Source of the DNA: Candidatus Methanophagales archaeon
GTDB lineage: Archaea > Halobacteriota > Syntropharchaeia > Alkanophagales > Methanospirareceae
Length of the DNA stretch: 64,000 nucleotides
Reading direction: 5' to 3'
NCBI GenBank assembly: GCA_030602585.1
Contig: JAUVZJ010000001.1
Span: 37,755-101,754 of the forward strand
Of this stretch, positions 17,094 to 26,300 are shown in pieces. The notes below the pieces were generated by a model. It ran no database searches and was not told the origin of the DNA. It saw only the letters and a list, made by a program, of their open reading frames with translations. Position numbers and translations under genes: made by a program. Every line of letters starts with the position of its first letter. The first letter of the stretch is position 1.

Positions 17094-17984
17094 CTATTTT
17101 AGTATTTTCTCGGGTATCGTAGTAGTTTGTTTGTCTAATCCTACTTCTTCCTGGCTGAGCCCCAGTGCGAGACCCATAAACTGCGTGGCGAATAGGATGG
17201 GGAAATTGAAGAATATACCGAAAGCTTGTTCCATCTCTGTTTGCCCACGGTCAAGCTGTAAATGACAGAACGCACAGGGGTGAACCATGCAGTCACATCC
17301 CGATTCTATCGCACTCACCAATTTCTGACGCATCCATTCCAGGGATTGAACACTGTCGGCAGTTCGGTTTCCACCGCCAGCACCGCAGCACATCAATTTG
17401 TCTTTATACTCGGGAATCTTCGCACCGGTTACCTTCATAAGGTCCTCCAGAATGTAAGGAGTTTCGGAAGAGCCATGTCCTCTTACCTCTCGTGGTTTGA
17501 GAAAATGGCAGCCATAATGCACCGCTACGTTCACATCGTTCATCGGCTTCTTTATCTGCTCCTTTATCCGGTCCAACCCAATAACGTCGTGAAGAACCAC
17601 GATTATATGGCTCACCGTTGTAGTTCCCTTGAATTCTCTTCCGAATTTACCTAATATCTCATTAGTCTCTTCTCTTAACTTTGGGTGCTCTTTCAGTAAA
17701 TGGTCGGCTTCCTGAAGTGAGCCGTAACAACCATTACACGACACGACTATATCCAGATCCATCTCCTCTGCAATAGCGAGATTCCGTGCTGCAATCGGAA
17801 GCCACGTATGCATGTCAAAAGAGCCAAAGACACCCGGTGCGGGGCAACAGGAAGCACCCACCATCTCCTTTGTCTCTATCTCAAACCCCTTAAGTATCTT
17901 CTTCGTTGACGCTTCTATTCCCGGAAACCTGTTCGGCGTGATACAGCCGAGGAAATAAGCGTATGTTTTCGAATCTTCCGTCAT
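17094..17984 (-). CDS. hdrB: Heterodisulfide reductase subunit B (HdrB-like)
   Basis: A 296-residue CCG-domain protein that carries the non-cubane 4Fe-4S clusters where the CoM-S-S-CoB heterodisulfide is reduced. The two Cys-rich modules are visible: SCNGCYGSL near residue 79, HYGCHFLKPREVRGHG near 153, MCCGAGGGNRT near 198 and HPCAFCHLQLD near 236. The start overlaps the hdrC stop by four bases (ATGA at 17981-17984), so hdrC-hdrB is one operon. There is no hdrA nearby; HdrA is often encoded elsewhere in such genomes. Other CCG proteins are possible, but the HdrC partner supports HdrB. Confidence 0.92.
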   Translation of the reverse strand: MTEDSKTYAYFLGCITPNRFPGIEASTKKILKGFEIETKEMVGASCCPAPGVFGSFDMHTWLPIAARNLAIAEEMDLDIVVSCNGCYGSLQEADHLLKEHPKLREETNEILGKFGREFKGTTTVSHIIVVLHDVIGLDRIKEQIKKPMNDVNVAVHYGCHFLKPREVRGHGSSETPYILEDLMKVTGAKIPEYKDKLMCCGAGGGNRTADSVQSLEWMRQKLVSAIESGCDCMVHPCAFCHLQLDRGQTEMEQAFGIFFNFPILFATQFMGLALGLSQEEVGLDKQTTTIPEKILK

Positions 17985-18541
17985 TTCTTACCTCCTTTTT
18001 TCTCCATTCCCTTTAAAGTCATCGCATCCCAATTAAAATCAATCATCGCATCATATCCCGTTTCTCTGAATATTGTCTGCACCTGTTCCAGTTGGTCTTT
18101 ATGTTTCTGCGTGGTTGGCGGCTGTGACTCGAGACCTACCGCCTCCCTCAGCTTCATCTGGTCCGGACCTATCGGGACTGCGTGACCTGTTTTCAGCACA
18201 TAAACACCAATCATCCTGTGTGGAACAGACATGTGTCCCTCCCTCGCTGCTAAGTTCCTTATCGTCCTTATTATATCGGTTGTTTTCACTCCCTTTGGAC
18301 ATCTCTCATAGCAGGTGTAACATGTCGTGCAGAACCACAGCTCAGGAGAGTTAAAAATCTCCTCACGCAAATCTACCAGAGCCATCTGAAATAACGTTCT
18401 CGTCCGTAACGCCGTGTTCCTTCCCGATGGACAGCTTCCTGTACACTTACCGCATTGAACGCACTCCCTGAGCGTCTCCATGTGCTCCTCGCCAAAAACT
18501 TCTCCTCCACGAGCAACTATGTCTTCATATAACGTTCCCAT
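17981..18541 (-). CDS. hdrC: Heterodisulfide reductase subunit C (HdrC-like)
   Basis: A 186-residue iron-sulfur protein that passes electrons to HdrB. It has two ferredoxin-type motifs, CVQCGKCTGSCPSGRN near residue 27 and CTTCYTCYERCPKGV near residue 71, each giving CxxCxxCxxxCP for a 4Fe-4S cluster. The start is preceded by AAGGAGGAAT. The gene heads the hdrC-hdrB operon, with a divergent promoter region shared with the DUF460 gene. Confidence 0.92.
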   Translation of the reverse strand: MGTLYEDIVARGGEVFGEEHMETLRECVQCGKCTGSCPSGRNTALRTRTLFQMALVDLREEIFNSPELWFCTTCYTCYERCPKGVKTTDIIRTIRNLAAREGHMSVPHRMIGVYVLKTGHAVPIGPDQMKLREAVGLESQPPTTQKHKDQLEQVQTIFRETGYDAMIDFNWDAMTLKGMEKKGGKK

Positions 18542-18712
18542 TTGTGTATTCCTCCTTATCCACTATTGCTTATCTCTTTCCTTTTACATGACTTAACATT
18601 TCCATTATAAATAATTTGCGATTTTTTCATGCGCATTTTGCAATTTTTCAATCATCGTGCTAACGTTATAGTATATTTTATATGTCTGCGAAGGATAAAA
18701 ATAAATAAATAG

Positions 18713-19954
18713 ATGGCATATTCATCCGTAAGACGAAAATACACCATCGTTGGCATAGACCCCGGCACTACGATAGGAGTTGCCATAATTGACCTTAACG
18801 GAAACGCAATAGAAGTGTTCAGTTCAAAGAATTATTCGGTCTCCGATGCGATAGCACGGATAATATCGCTTGGAAAACCATTGATAGTCGCTTCTGACGT
18901 TACTCCCACGCCCTCGATGGTAAAGAAGATAAGCAGTATTTTCGCTTCCCCGGTTCACGAATTAGACGAATCGTTGTCAACGGAAGAGAAGATTGCACTG
19001 ACGAAGGGCGAGGGCTACGAATATAAAAATGTACATGAGCGGGATGCATTAGCCGCCTGCGTTAATGCGTTCCGGCGGTATAAGAAAAAATTCGCACAGG
19101 TGCAGAAGAAGACGCCAGCAGGAGTGGATGTAGAAGAAGTGAAAGCATTGGTGGTTAGAGGTGTGTCCATAAGTGCGGCTATAAACAGATTAATCAGTGC
19201 TGAAGAGGAGAAAAAAAGGGTTACGGAAGAGGAGAAGCAGGAAGCGAAAAAGGGCGGTGAAGAAGGAGAAAGCGAAAATATTCGCAGATTACGCAGAATC
19301 ATGAAGGGTAAAGCCGAGAAAATAGATATGCTGGAGGGGCTCACTACGGATTTAAAGGCGAGGTTGGAGGAAAAAGAACTTGAAATAAGAAGTTTAGCGC
19401 ATAAACTCGATTCTATGCGGTCAGAGAGAAAGAGGGAGATAGAAGAAGCAGAAGAGATAAGGAAGAGGGGCAAGGAGATAGAAAGGCTGAGAGAGGAAGT
19501 AAAAGCGAGGGAGGAGGAGAATGCAGAACTGAGGGAAATCACAGAAAGACTGAAAGGAAAAGGGAAAAGAGAAGTGAAAGGTGGAAAAAGGATAAAAATG
19601 ATAAAATCTTTCAGTCGGGATGCGATATTGGATACGGACAGGAAATACGGGCTAAAAAAAGGTGACGTCGTGTTCCTCGAGGACGGCAGTGGAGGAGGAG
19701 CAAGCACCGCGGAACTATTAGCGAAAAAGGGCGTTGCTGCGGTAATATATGGTAAAGAGTTATCGCATTTCGCTGCTGATAAGTTCTTTGAATTTGATAT
19801 TCCCGCTTTTTCCACCGATGAAATACCTTTGCTATTAAAGGAAGAAGAGGAAGGTGATTTCGCTTTTGCTTTTGTAGACCAACATATTCTAAACGAGAAG
19901 ATAGAAGAATGGGAGCGTGAAAGGAAGAGAAAAAAGGTAATACTACACAGGTAA
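18713..19954 (+). CDS. DUF460 family protein (RNase H-fold, predicted nuclease-like)
   Basis: A 413-residue archaeal DUF460 protein. The N-terminal domain opens with YTIVGIDPGTTIGVAIIDLNG, an RNase H-like first strand with Asp, and continues to GYEYKNVHERDALAACVNAF, which carries further acidic residues. The middle third (about residues 150-290) is a long Glu/Lys/Arg-rich coiled coil, and the end is a small alpha/beta domain with KKGDVVFLEDGSGGGAST. Function is unproven; a nucleic-acid role is inferred from the fold. No ribosome site is obvious, so it may be read from a short leader. Confidence 0.82.
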   Translation: MAYSSVRRKYTIVGIDPGTTIGVAIIDLNGNAIEVFSSKNYSVSDAIARIISLGKPLIVASDVTPTPSMVKKISSIFASPVHELDESLSTEEKIALTKGEGYEYKNVHERDALAACVNAFRRYKKKFAQVQKKTPAGVDVEEVKALVVRGVSISAAINRLISAEEEKKRVTEEEKQEAKKGGEEGESENIRRLRRIMKGKAEKIDMLEGLTTDLKARLEEKELEIRSLAHKLDSMRSERKREIEEAEEIRKRGKEIERLREEVKAREEENAELREITERLKGKGKREVKGGKRIKMIKSFSRDAILDTDRKYGLKKGDVVFLEDGSGGGASTAELLAKKGVAAVIYGKELSHFAADKFFEFDIPAFSTDEIPLLLKEEEEGDFAFAFVDQHILNEKIEEWERERKRKKVILHR

Positions 19955-19989
19955 CGGAATCCACAATATTTTGAGCGATTACAGGCTTT

Positions 19990-21576
19990 TTACTTAAAAT
20001 CTTTTATAACCTTCGGAATATTCTCAATCAAGTCCGTAGCGAGCAACCCATAGCCTTTATCCTCCAATGCGAGGTCTCCCGCAGCGCCATTTACGAACGC
20101 AGCAGCAGTTACTGCTTTGAAAGAGTCAGAAGTGATAGCAAAGAACGCCCCTACCAGACCTGCTAACACATCACCAGTGCCGCCAACCGTCATTCCTGCA
20201 TTTCCTTTATTGTTTATCTTCACACGAACACCATCTGATACAATATCAGTCGGACCCTTCATCAAAGTAACAACCTTATTTAGCCGTGAAAAATACTCTA
20301 CGAAATCCATCCGCTCTTCCATCATATCTTCTGGAGGCACTTTTACGCTCCGTGTTTTACCGCCGATATTCATCTTCGAGAATTCACCTGCATGAGGCGT
20401 TACGATAACGAGCTTATCTTCTATTTCTACTGGCAAATGTAACCCGTAGAATCCATCCGCATCTACTACCACTTTCTTACTTGCATCATCTTCAATTATC
20501 ATTCTCGTTGCTTTTTTCGTCTCCGCTTCTGCACCCAGGCCCATGCCTATCACCACTACATCATGCTTTTTTATCAAATTTGATACCACTGGCACGTCCT
20601 TCTCTACCAATATCTCTGAAGAAAGAGGTTGGACAATTAAATTGGGCGATAAAGAAGAGATAATGGCAGAAACGCTTTTAGGTGCCGCTATTGTTACCCA
20701 GTCCGCACCAGCGTGTAGCGAAGCGAGAGCGGCTAAAGTAGGCGCGCCAAAAAAAGGCCCGCCGCCGACTATTAACACACGCCCATTATCTCCTTTATGG
20801 CTACTTGCTTTTCTCTTCAATACCATTCTCACATCTCCGGGACCTGCTAACTTCTCCAGTCCATCAGGAATGCCTATATCTGCAACCACCAATTCACCGA
20901 CATAATCCACAGCATTTAACAAGCCTTTTTTCGCTTTATGAAACGAGACAGTGAGATTAGCTCGAACTGCTTTTTCCGCTTCGCCAGTATCGGAGTCCAA
21001 CCCGGAAGGGACGTCCACCGCAACAATAAACGCTGAGTTTGCATCATTTATCAAATCTATCGCAGTTACCTCCGGTTCTCTTATTTTACCGCTTACACCA
21101 GTGCCGAAAATCGCATCTATTATCACATCCGAACTGTTTAAGAGCGTTTTTATCGCTTTGAGTTCTGAAGAATCGGTTATTTCTTCTGTGTCGTATCCAC
21201 TCGCGTTTAAAATTTGCCAGTTTCGCATTGTCTCTTCTGTTCTCAAGTCTTTTGAACGCCCGATTAATATTATTTTCACGTCAAATTTTTCCTTTCTCAA
21301 ATGCCTCGCAGCAGCAAAAGCATCGCCGCCGTTATTTCCTTTACCTGCCATTATCGTGACTTTCACGCTTCCCTCGCTACTGATTCTTTTATCCGGGAAT
21401 TTCTTTTTCACCACTTTCGTAACTTCAGCACCTGCATTTTCCATGAGTTGTAGAGGCGAAAGCCCGAAGAATTTGCAGTTCTCGTCCAGAGCAGCCATTT
21501 CCTCTGATGTTATGTAAGCCCTTACAGGGCTTGCGGGGTCGTGGGGCGGAGCCCCACATTCTTCAGTATTTTTCAT
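19990..21576 (-). CDS. nnr: Bifunctional NAD(P)H-hydrate epimerase / ADP-dependent dehydratase
   Basis: A 528-residue repair enzyme that restores NADH and NADPH hydrates to the working cofactor. The N-terminal YjeF epimerase domain shows GKGNNGGDAFAAARHL near residue 75, AIFGTGVSGKIREP and VDVPSGLDSDTGE. The C-terminal ribokinase-like dehydratase shows GDNGRVLIVGGGPFFGAP near 264, VTPHAGEFSKM near 392, MKGPTDIVSDG and the catalytic GMTVGGTGDVLAG near 484. Length and order are complete. It stands alone, convergent with the DUF460 gene. Confidence 0.94.
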   Translation of the reverse strand: MKNTEECGAPPHDPASPVRAYITSEEMAALDENCKFFGLSPLQLMENAGAEVTKVVKKKFPDKRISSEGSVKVTIMAGKGNNGGDAFAAARHLRKEKFDVKIILIGRSKDLRTEETMRNWQILNASGYDTEEITDSSELKAIKTLLNSSDVIIDAIFGTGVSGKIREPEVTAIDLINDANSAFIVAVDVPSGLDSDTGEAEKAVRANLTVSFHKAKKGLLNAVDYVGELVVADIGIPDGLEKLAGPGDVRMVLKRKASSHKGDNGRVLIVGGGPFFGAPTLAALASLHAGADWVTIAAPKSVSAIISSLSPNLIVQPLSSEILVEKDVPVVSNLIKKHDVVVIGMGLGAEAETKKATRMIIEDDASKKVVVDADGFYGLHLPVEIEDKLVIVTPHAGEFSKMNIGGKTRSVKVPPEDMMEERMDFVEYFSRLNKVVTLMKGPTDIVSDGVRVKINNKGNAGMTVGGTGDVLAGLVGAFFAITSDSFKAVTAAAFVNGAAGDLALEDKGYGLLATDLIENIPKVIKDFK

Positions 21577-21676
21577 TTTTATTTACTTCTTTGAGTTTTC
21601 TTAGCTCGTGTAATCATTATATAATCCTTATATATTGGTATTGTCTTAAGGAAGATATAAAAGGAAGGTGTTGAAA

Positions 21677-22087
21677 ATGGCATTAATCATAGAAGCACTT
21701 TTATCAACAGGTCCTCTTCCCACGCCGCCGGAAAGAGCAGTAAGGGCATGTTTAGTAGTGAAAAAAATCAATCTCTCACAGGCATACGAATTGCCGGATG
21801 AGACGATTGTTACTGGAGTAATATTGGAGATTACAGGTGGAGGATTGACAGACGAAGAGAGAGAAATCGTAAAGGAAATAGAGGGGAAGGAGATAGAATT
21901 TATATTATGGGTATCTGCTCTTGGAAGTGTGGATTTGCTGTATATTTCCAGGAATTCCTGGCTTATCTTTAGAGATTATGCGATACTTCCAGGGATGGGA
22001 TACACGATTAAAGTGAAATTGGTCGAGGCGAAATATGATGAAGAAACTGTGGAAATATTCCCGAAGAGGGATGTTATAGAAGGATGA
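21677..22087 (+). CDS. Unknown 136-aa protein coupled to a PaREP1/HEPN-like gene
   Basis: A protein of about 136 residues that I do not recognise. The ATG at 21677 is chosen because GGAAGGTG lies seven bases before it; a GTG three codons earlier is also open. The sequence reads like a small alpha/beta protein (RAVRACLVVKKINLSQAYEL, then ETIVTGVILEITGGGLTDEE) without Cys or clear motifs. Its stop overlaps the next start (ATGA, 22084-22087), so the pair is translationally coupled like a toxin-antitoxin operon. It could be an antitoxin-type partner of the HEPN-like protein; that is inference. Confidence 0.6.
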   Translation: MALIIEALLSTGPLPTPPERAVRACLVVKKINLSQAYELPDETIVTGVILEITGGGLTDEEREIVKEIEGKEIEFILWVSALGSVDLLYISRNSWLIFRDYAILPGMGYTIKVKLVEAKYDEETVEIFPKRDVIEG

Positions 22088-22488
22088 AAATTGATGAAGA
22101 AGTTATTTTAGAAATTGAAAAAAGAAGAAAACTTGCTGATCACTACTATGACAATTTCAGGAAGTATTACGAGAATAAAAATTATTCTAAAGCTTCCGAG
22201 TTCCTATGGGGATCGTTGAATGCGCTTGTCTATGCCATTGGATTGCTTCACGAGGAAAAGGTAAGCGACCATGGAAAGGTTGTAGATTTTATAAAAGAGT
22301 TAGCGGATGTATATAGTGACAAAGAAATAGAGGGATGTTTGGCATCCGCACAAACTATTCATGCAAATTTCTTCCACGATTTCATGGACGAATTGATGTT
22401 TGAAGACAATAGAAAAAGAACCGAAAAACTGTTAGAGAAGTTGGTGAAAATTCTGGATGCGGAACTTAAAGCAGGTTTAAAGAAATGA
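22084..22488 (+). CDS. PaREP1/HEPN-like helical protein
   Basis: A 134-residue all-helical protein resembling the PaREP1/PaREP8 group, which belongs with HEPN-type proteins. Marks are ADHYYDNFRKYYENKNYSKASEFLWGSLNALVYAIGLL, the helix pair with the A-x-E-x-x-W pattern, and the following DHGKVVDFIKELADVY. No R-x4-H RNase motif is present, as in many PaREP1 members, so it may not be a nuclease. It is coupled by ATGA to the gene before it. Confidence 0.6.
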   Translation: MKIDEEVILEIEKRRKLADHYYDNFRKYYENKNYSKASEFLWGSLNALVYAIGLLHEEKVSDHGKVVDFIKELADVYSDKEIEGCLASAQTIHANFFHDFMDELMFEDNRKRTEKLLEKLVKILDAELKAGLKK

Positions 22489-22529
22489 AAGGAATAAGGG
22501 ATAAGTCAGAACTGATAAACAGATTATTT

Positions 22530-22622
22530 TCATTCCGTGGTTGAAGATATGGAGGTTCGTAATATCTTCTTTCTTTTTTCGAAATTCATGCCGAAGTCCA
22601 AGAATACACGGTTTTCGTTCAT
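22530..22622 (-). pseudogene. Remnant of an RNase J-like/MBL-fold gene (30 codons)
   Basis: A 30-codon frame starting at an ATG that overlaps the DUF2283 stop (TGATG). Its first residues, NENRVFLDFGMNFEKRKK, closely match ENRVFLDPGANFKKGKK in the 56-codon frame at 23145-23315. Both look like the start of the MBL-fold protein family that opens LTVYGGV.EIGGNK. It ends after a few unrelated residues, so it is a fragment of the same ancestral segment. Confidence 0.45.
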
Positions 22623-22864
22623 CACCTCTTAGAAGCCTCCAATACGGTTATTCCCACAAGTTCATCATCCTTATATCTGAGCAAGATGCCGTTCTCCAGC
22701 ATTTCCGAATCTGTTGCTTTTTGCGGTCTTTTGAAACTGATGTAAAGAACATCCGCTTCTTTGTCGTAGTCTATCCACATCTTACCGACCGGGAATTTCA
22801 GAAGATGCGGTGTCGCTTTAAAAACCTCTTCCAATACTTCCTCTTGTGCTATTCCTTTCGCCAT
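22622..22864 (-). CDS. DUF2283 family protein
   Basis: An 80-residue DUF2283 protein, a small family often found with RelE/BECR-like toxins. The core is MWIDYDKEADVLYISFKRPQKATDSEML near residue 29, followed by GILLRYKDDELVGITVLEASKR, the usual beta-rich pattern. Its start overlaps the preceding gene by 16 bases, and the two form an operon with the toxin-like gene first. An antitoxin role is inferred from the pairing. Confidence 0.83.
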   Translation of the reverse strand: MAKGIAQEEVLEEVFKATPHLLKFPVGKMWIDYDKEADVLYISFKRPQKATDSEMLENGILLRYKDDELVGITVLEASKR

Positions 22865-23154
22865 AGTATCGCCTCCTTTTCTAATTTTATCTTGCTTGCA
22901 AAATATGAGGTTACTATAAATCCATCTTCTTTACTAATTTCTTTGTACACTGTCGCTAAAAACTTATCCTTCTCAAGCTCTTTCAATGCAATAAACGCCG
23001 CTTTGTAACCCTTTATAATATAATCGGGCTCTTCAATTGCATTAAGCGCATTATCATAATAGCCGGCTAAATCATCGTGGTTTTCAATAATGTGAAGCCA
23101 TCTTTCCGCTGTTAGTCTAATGGGAACGCCATTTTTTGACATTATTATATCCAT
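22849..23154 (-). CDS. Small BECR/RelE-like putative toxin paired with DUF2283
   Basis: A 101-residue protein with the pattern RLTAERWLHIIENHDDLAGYYDN, EEPDYIIKGYKAAFIALKEL, FLATVYKEISKEDGFIVTSYF and a final ILWRKE. This order is typical of the small putative nucleases encoded next to DUF2283. I judge it toxin-like from context and pattern; catalytic residues are not established. The start ATG (23152-23154) lies inside the end of the 56-codon remnant frame upstream, so all three frames are coupled. Confidence 0.65.
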   Translation of the reverse strand: MDIIMSKNGVPIRLTAERWLHIIENHDDLAGYYDNALNAIEEPDYIIKGYKAAFIALKELEKDKFLATVYKEISKEDGFIVTSYFASKIKLEKEAILWRKE

Positions 23155-23315
23155 TTTTCAACTCCCTTTAAATCTCTCAATCTCATTTCCATTATTTTCT
23201 TTCCTTTTTTGAAATTCGCCCCGGGGTCCAGAAATACACGGTTTTCTTTATCTGTCCGCAGAGTTTTGTTTCCTCCTATTTCACCTACGCCGCCATAAAC
23301 AGTTAAAGTGGTCAT
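23145..23315 (-). pseudogene. N-terminal remnant of an RNase J-like/MBL-fold metallohydrolase (56 codons)
   Basis: A 56-codon frame with TTLTVYGGVGEIGGNKTL at the start and ENRVFLDPGANFKKGKK after it. This is the characteristic first beta-alpha unit of a group of archaeal MBL-fold, RNase J-like hydrolases, in which the second motif normally reads as LDFG. The frame then changes to unrelated sequence and stops 10 bases into the toxin-like gene. No HxHxDH metal motif remains, so it cannot be active. Confidence 0.55.
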
Positions 23316-23321
23316 TTTTTC

Positions 23322-26300
23322 TCAATCTACATTTATATCAATTATTTTTGAATCAGGCATTATTTCAGCTAACAAATTAACACTTTCAGGATGGCATGTG
23401 AAGTAAAGAATTTGATTGGTTTTTGCTAATTCTTTGATAGCTTCACATGCTGCTCGGAATCTTTTAGGGTCAAAATTTACAAGAATGTCATCGAAAACAA
23501 TAGGTAAGGATTCCGCTCTTTTACTAAATTCACGAACGAAACCAAATCTCAACGATAAATAGAGTTGTTCCGCGGTTCCTCTACTCAAATCCTGAATATC
23601 TTTTCGTCTGCCATCTTTATCCTCGACATAGATTTTCGCTTCGTCTAATGGTGCATAAATCCGTGAATACCTCCCAAGGGTCATTTTTGAAAAGAAAGAT
23701 TGTGCTTCCTTAATAACTCCAGGTTGCCTCTCCTGTTCGTATTTTTCAATCGCTTTTCCCATGATAGTTCTTGCCAACGTAAGTATTGACCATTCATCAG
23801 AGTTTTTCTTCAGTTTTTGCATCTTCACGGTTTTTTCCATTCGCAAAAAAGAGCCTTCCTCCCCCCGCTCTATTTGTTCGATTTCTTTAGCAATACCACC
23901 TCGTTTTTCTCTGAGTTCTGAAAGATTATTTTCTATCTCTTCAAGTCTCTCCTTTAGCTGTAATTCCTTTTCTTCCAAGTCCTCAGGAGATGTCTCCTCC
24001 AGTTCGTTGATGAAATCAAAATAGGGTTTTCCATCACCGCTAATTCTCTTAATATTTTGTTCTCCCTGGAGAATTTCATCCATTAGTTTATTACGCTCTT
24101 CCCAGTTTCTTGCGTTCTCTCTAAATTCAGTTTCAGATTCAGCAAAACCTTGAGATAAGAGCTCGGAAACTGTTCTCTGTCGCTCTTCAAGTTTTATTTC
24201 TAAATTCCGAAGTTCAAGTTTCAGACTTTCTTCGTCTATATCCAGTTGTTCCAAGGTTTTGCTATCCTCTATGGCTTGATTCAATTCCTCTGTTATTTTC
24301 TCCAATTCCACGATTACATTTATCTCTTCCTTTTTTCTATTACAGTCTTCTAGAACAGAAGAGACTTTGGTTTCGTATTTCTCAATGGATTGTTGAATTG
24401 AGTTAATTCGCACCTTAATTTCCTCGATTGATTTTTGCTTTTCAATGCACGTCTTAATTGTTGCAAAGATATCAATCGTTCCCTCGGGCGTTAGTTCTGA
24501 GTCTAAACCTCTTTCAGTGAGCCAGTTTCTCCATTCCTTTTGAGCTTTTTCTTCTTCTTTTCTTAGTGCTTCCAGTTTCTTTTTTACAGTATTTGCTTCC
24601 TCGCTGAGTTTTACCAACTTTTGATCCAGCGTTTCCTGTTGTTTCTTCAATTCATTTAATTTTAACTGGTTTTCAGAAGCTGCCCGGAGTTCTGAATCTT
24701 TATTTTCTATTTGTTGGGGGTCTGGAATGTCCTCAAAATCGCATATCTGAGCATTTGATAGTATTTCATTTTTGATTTTTTGCAGCGCAGATTCAAGCTT
24801 GTTTCTCCGTTCAGACAAGTCCCTCGATCTTTCGATTAAATCTTCAGCCTCTTTGTCTTCGAATCCTTCTGGTGTAGTTGTTGAAAGTTCTTTTCTGCTT
24901 AAAATAATATAAAAGGTGGCAGATATAGACAAGATTGCGAGAATACTGATGCCTATCACCCAGTTATTCCCAAAAATTGATAGTATCAAGGAAACGATTC
25001 CAGCAGCAATAAGCATAAGTGCAGGCCAAAGGGGTAGCTTTGGAAGGGGCTCTGCTCGATGTGGTTTGAGAATAGTGAACAGTTCTTCTTTTTCTTCGAG
25101 ATTGCGCATGTCAACTTCCTTTTCTTTTAAATTGGGGTATTTTATTCGCAGGAGTTGTAGAGATTTTCTTTCTTGTTCCAATTTTTTTTCGTCTATTTGC
25201 TGAAGCGACTGGGTTTTGAGATGTTTATTTACTTTCTCTATCTCCTCTTCGATATTTTTAATGTTTTGCTCGATTCCTTGAACTTCTTTTTCAGTATCAC
25301 GATTTTTTTCTTTCGCCTCTTCCAATGTGTTATGTTTTCTTCTTACTGTTTCCTTAGTGGGTATGGAGATATCAAATTTGGATAGTTTCTCCTCATCCCA
25401 ATCAGGTCCTATTTCATGTAGTGAACCCTTTAGCCCCTCTTTGTCTCTTTTTAGGTTTTCTTCTAACGTTGGCAGGCCTTTTGTAGCAGAGATATATTTA
25501 TCCTGTCCCTTTTGAAGTTCAAGGATTTTATCCTTATTACCGATTAGCTTTTCATCTATTTTTGTCACCGATTTTTGGATTTTGATTTTTTTGAGTCCCT
25601 CATTCTTTTCAGAAATACTCTCGTTTAATTCATCGATTTTTTCTATGTTTCTTTCCAACAGTTCTATGCCGTTTTCAGGAAAGTTCTCTATCTCAGGGAT
25701 TTTTTGTAGACGCTCTTTAGCTTCTTGTATTTTCCTCCAATCATCCCAAACTCTAATCAAGTTTGTAGTGTGGTTGAATTTGGTTCTTATTTGATTTCGT
25801 TCTTGTTCGACATTTGCAATCTCCTTAGTTATCTCTTCTAACTCATTGTGGAGACGATCAAAATTTTGGGTGTCTTTTTCTATTTCGCGGAGTCTTGAAT
25901 CTATACTTTTAATTTCATTGAATAGAGCATTAATTTCTGGTTTGCTCCCACGCTCCTTAAAAAAACTGCCAGCTTCTGTTTCCAGATTTTTTTGCACTTC
26001 TGAGAGGGAAACAGCACCTATTCCTGTTCCTGCGCTGTAGATTCGCCCTTTGACTGCCTCACTGTTGAGTGTTTCAAAATCCTGGAGTTCGGTGAGTCCA
26101 AATGCGTAGATGTTCTCGAAAATGTCTTTGTTGGCATGTCCGAGGAGGTTAGAGAGTTCTGTGGTTCCACCTGTTGAACCATCGGGAAAAATTACCTTTA
26201 CATTATGGGTCCCCTTAGAATAGCGTTCAATTGTATATCTTGTATTATCGGCATTTGATATGATTAATCTACCGCCGTGATTGCCACCAGCAAGGGGTGG

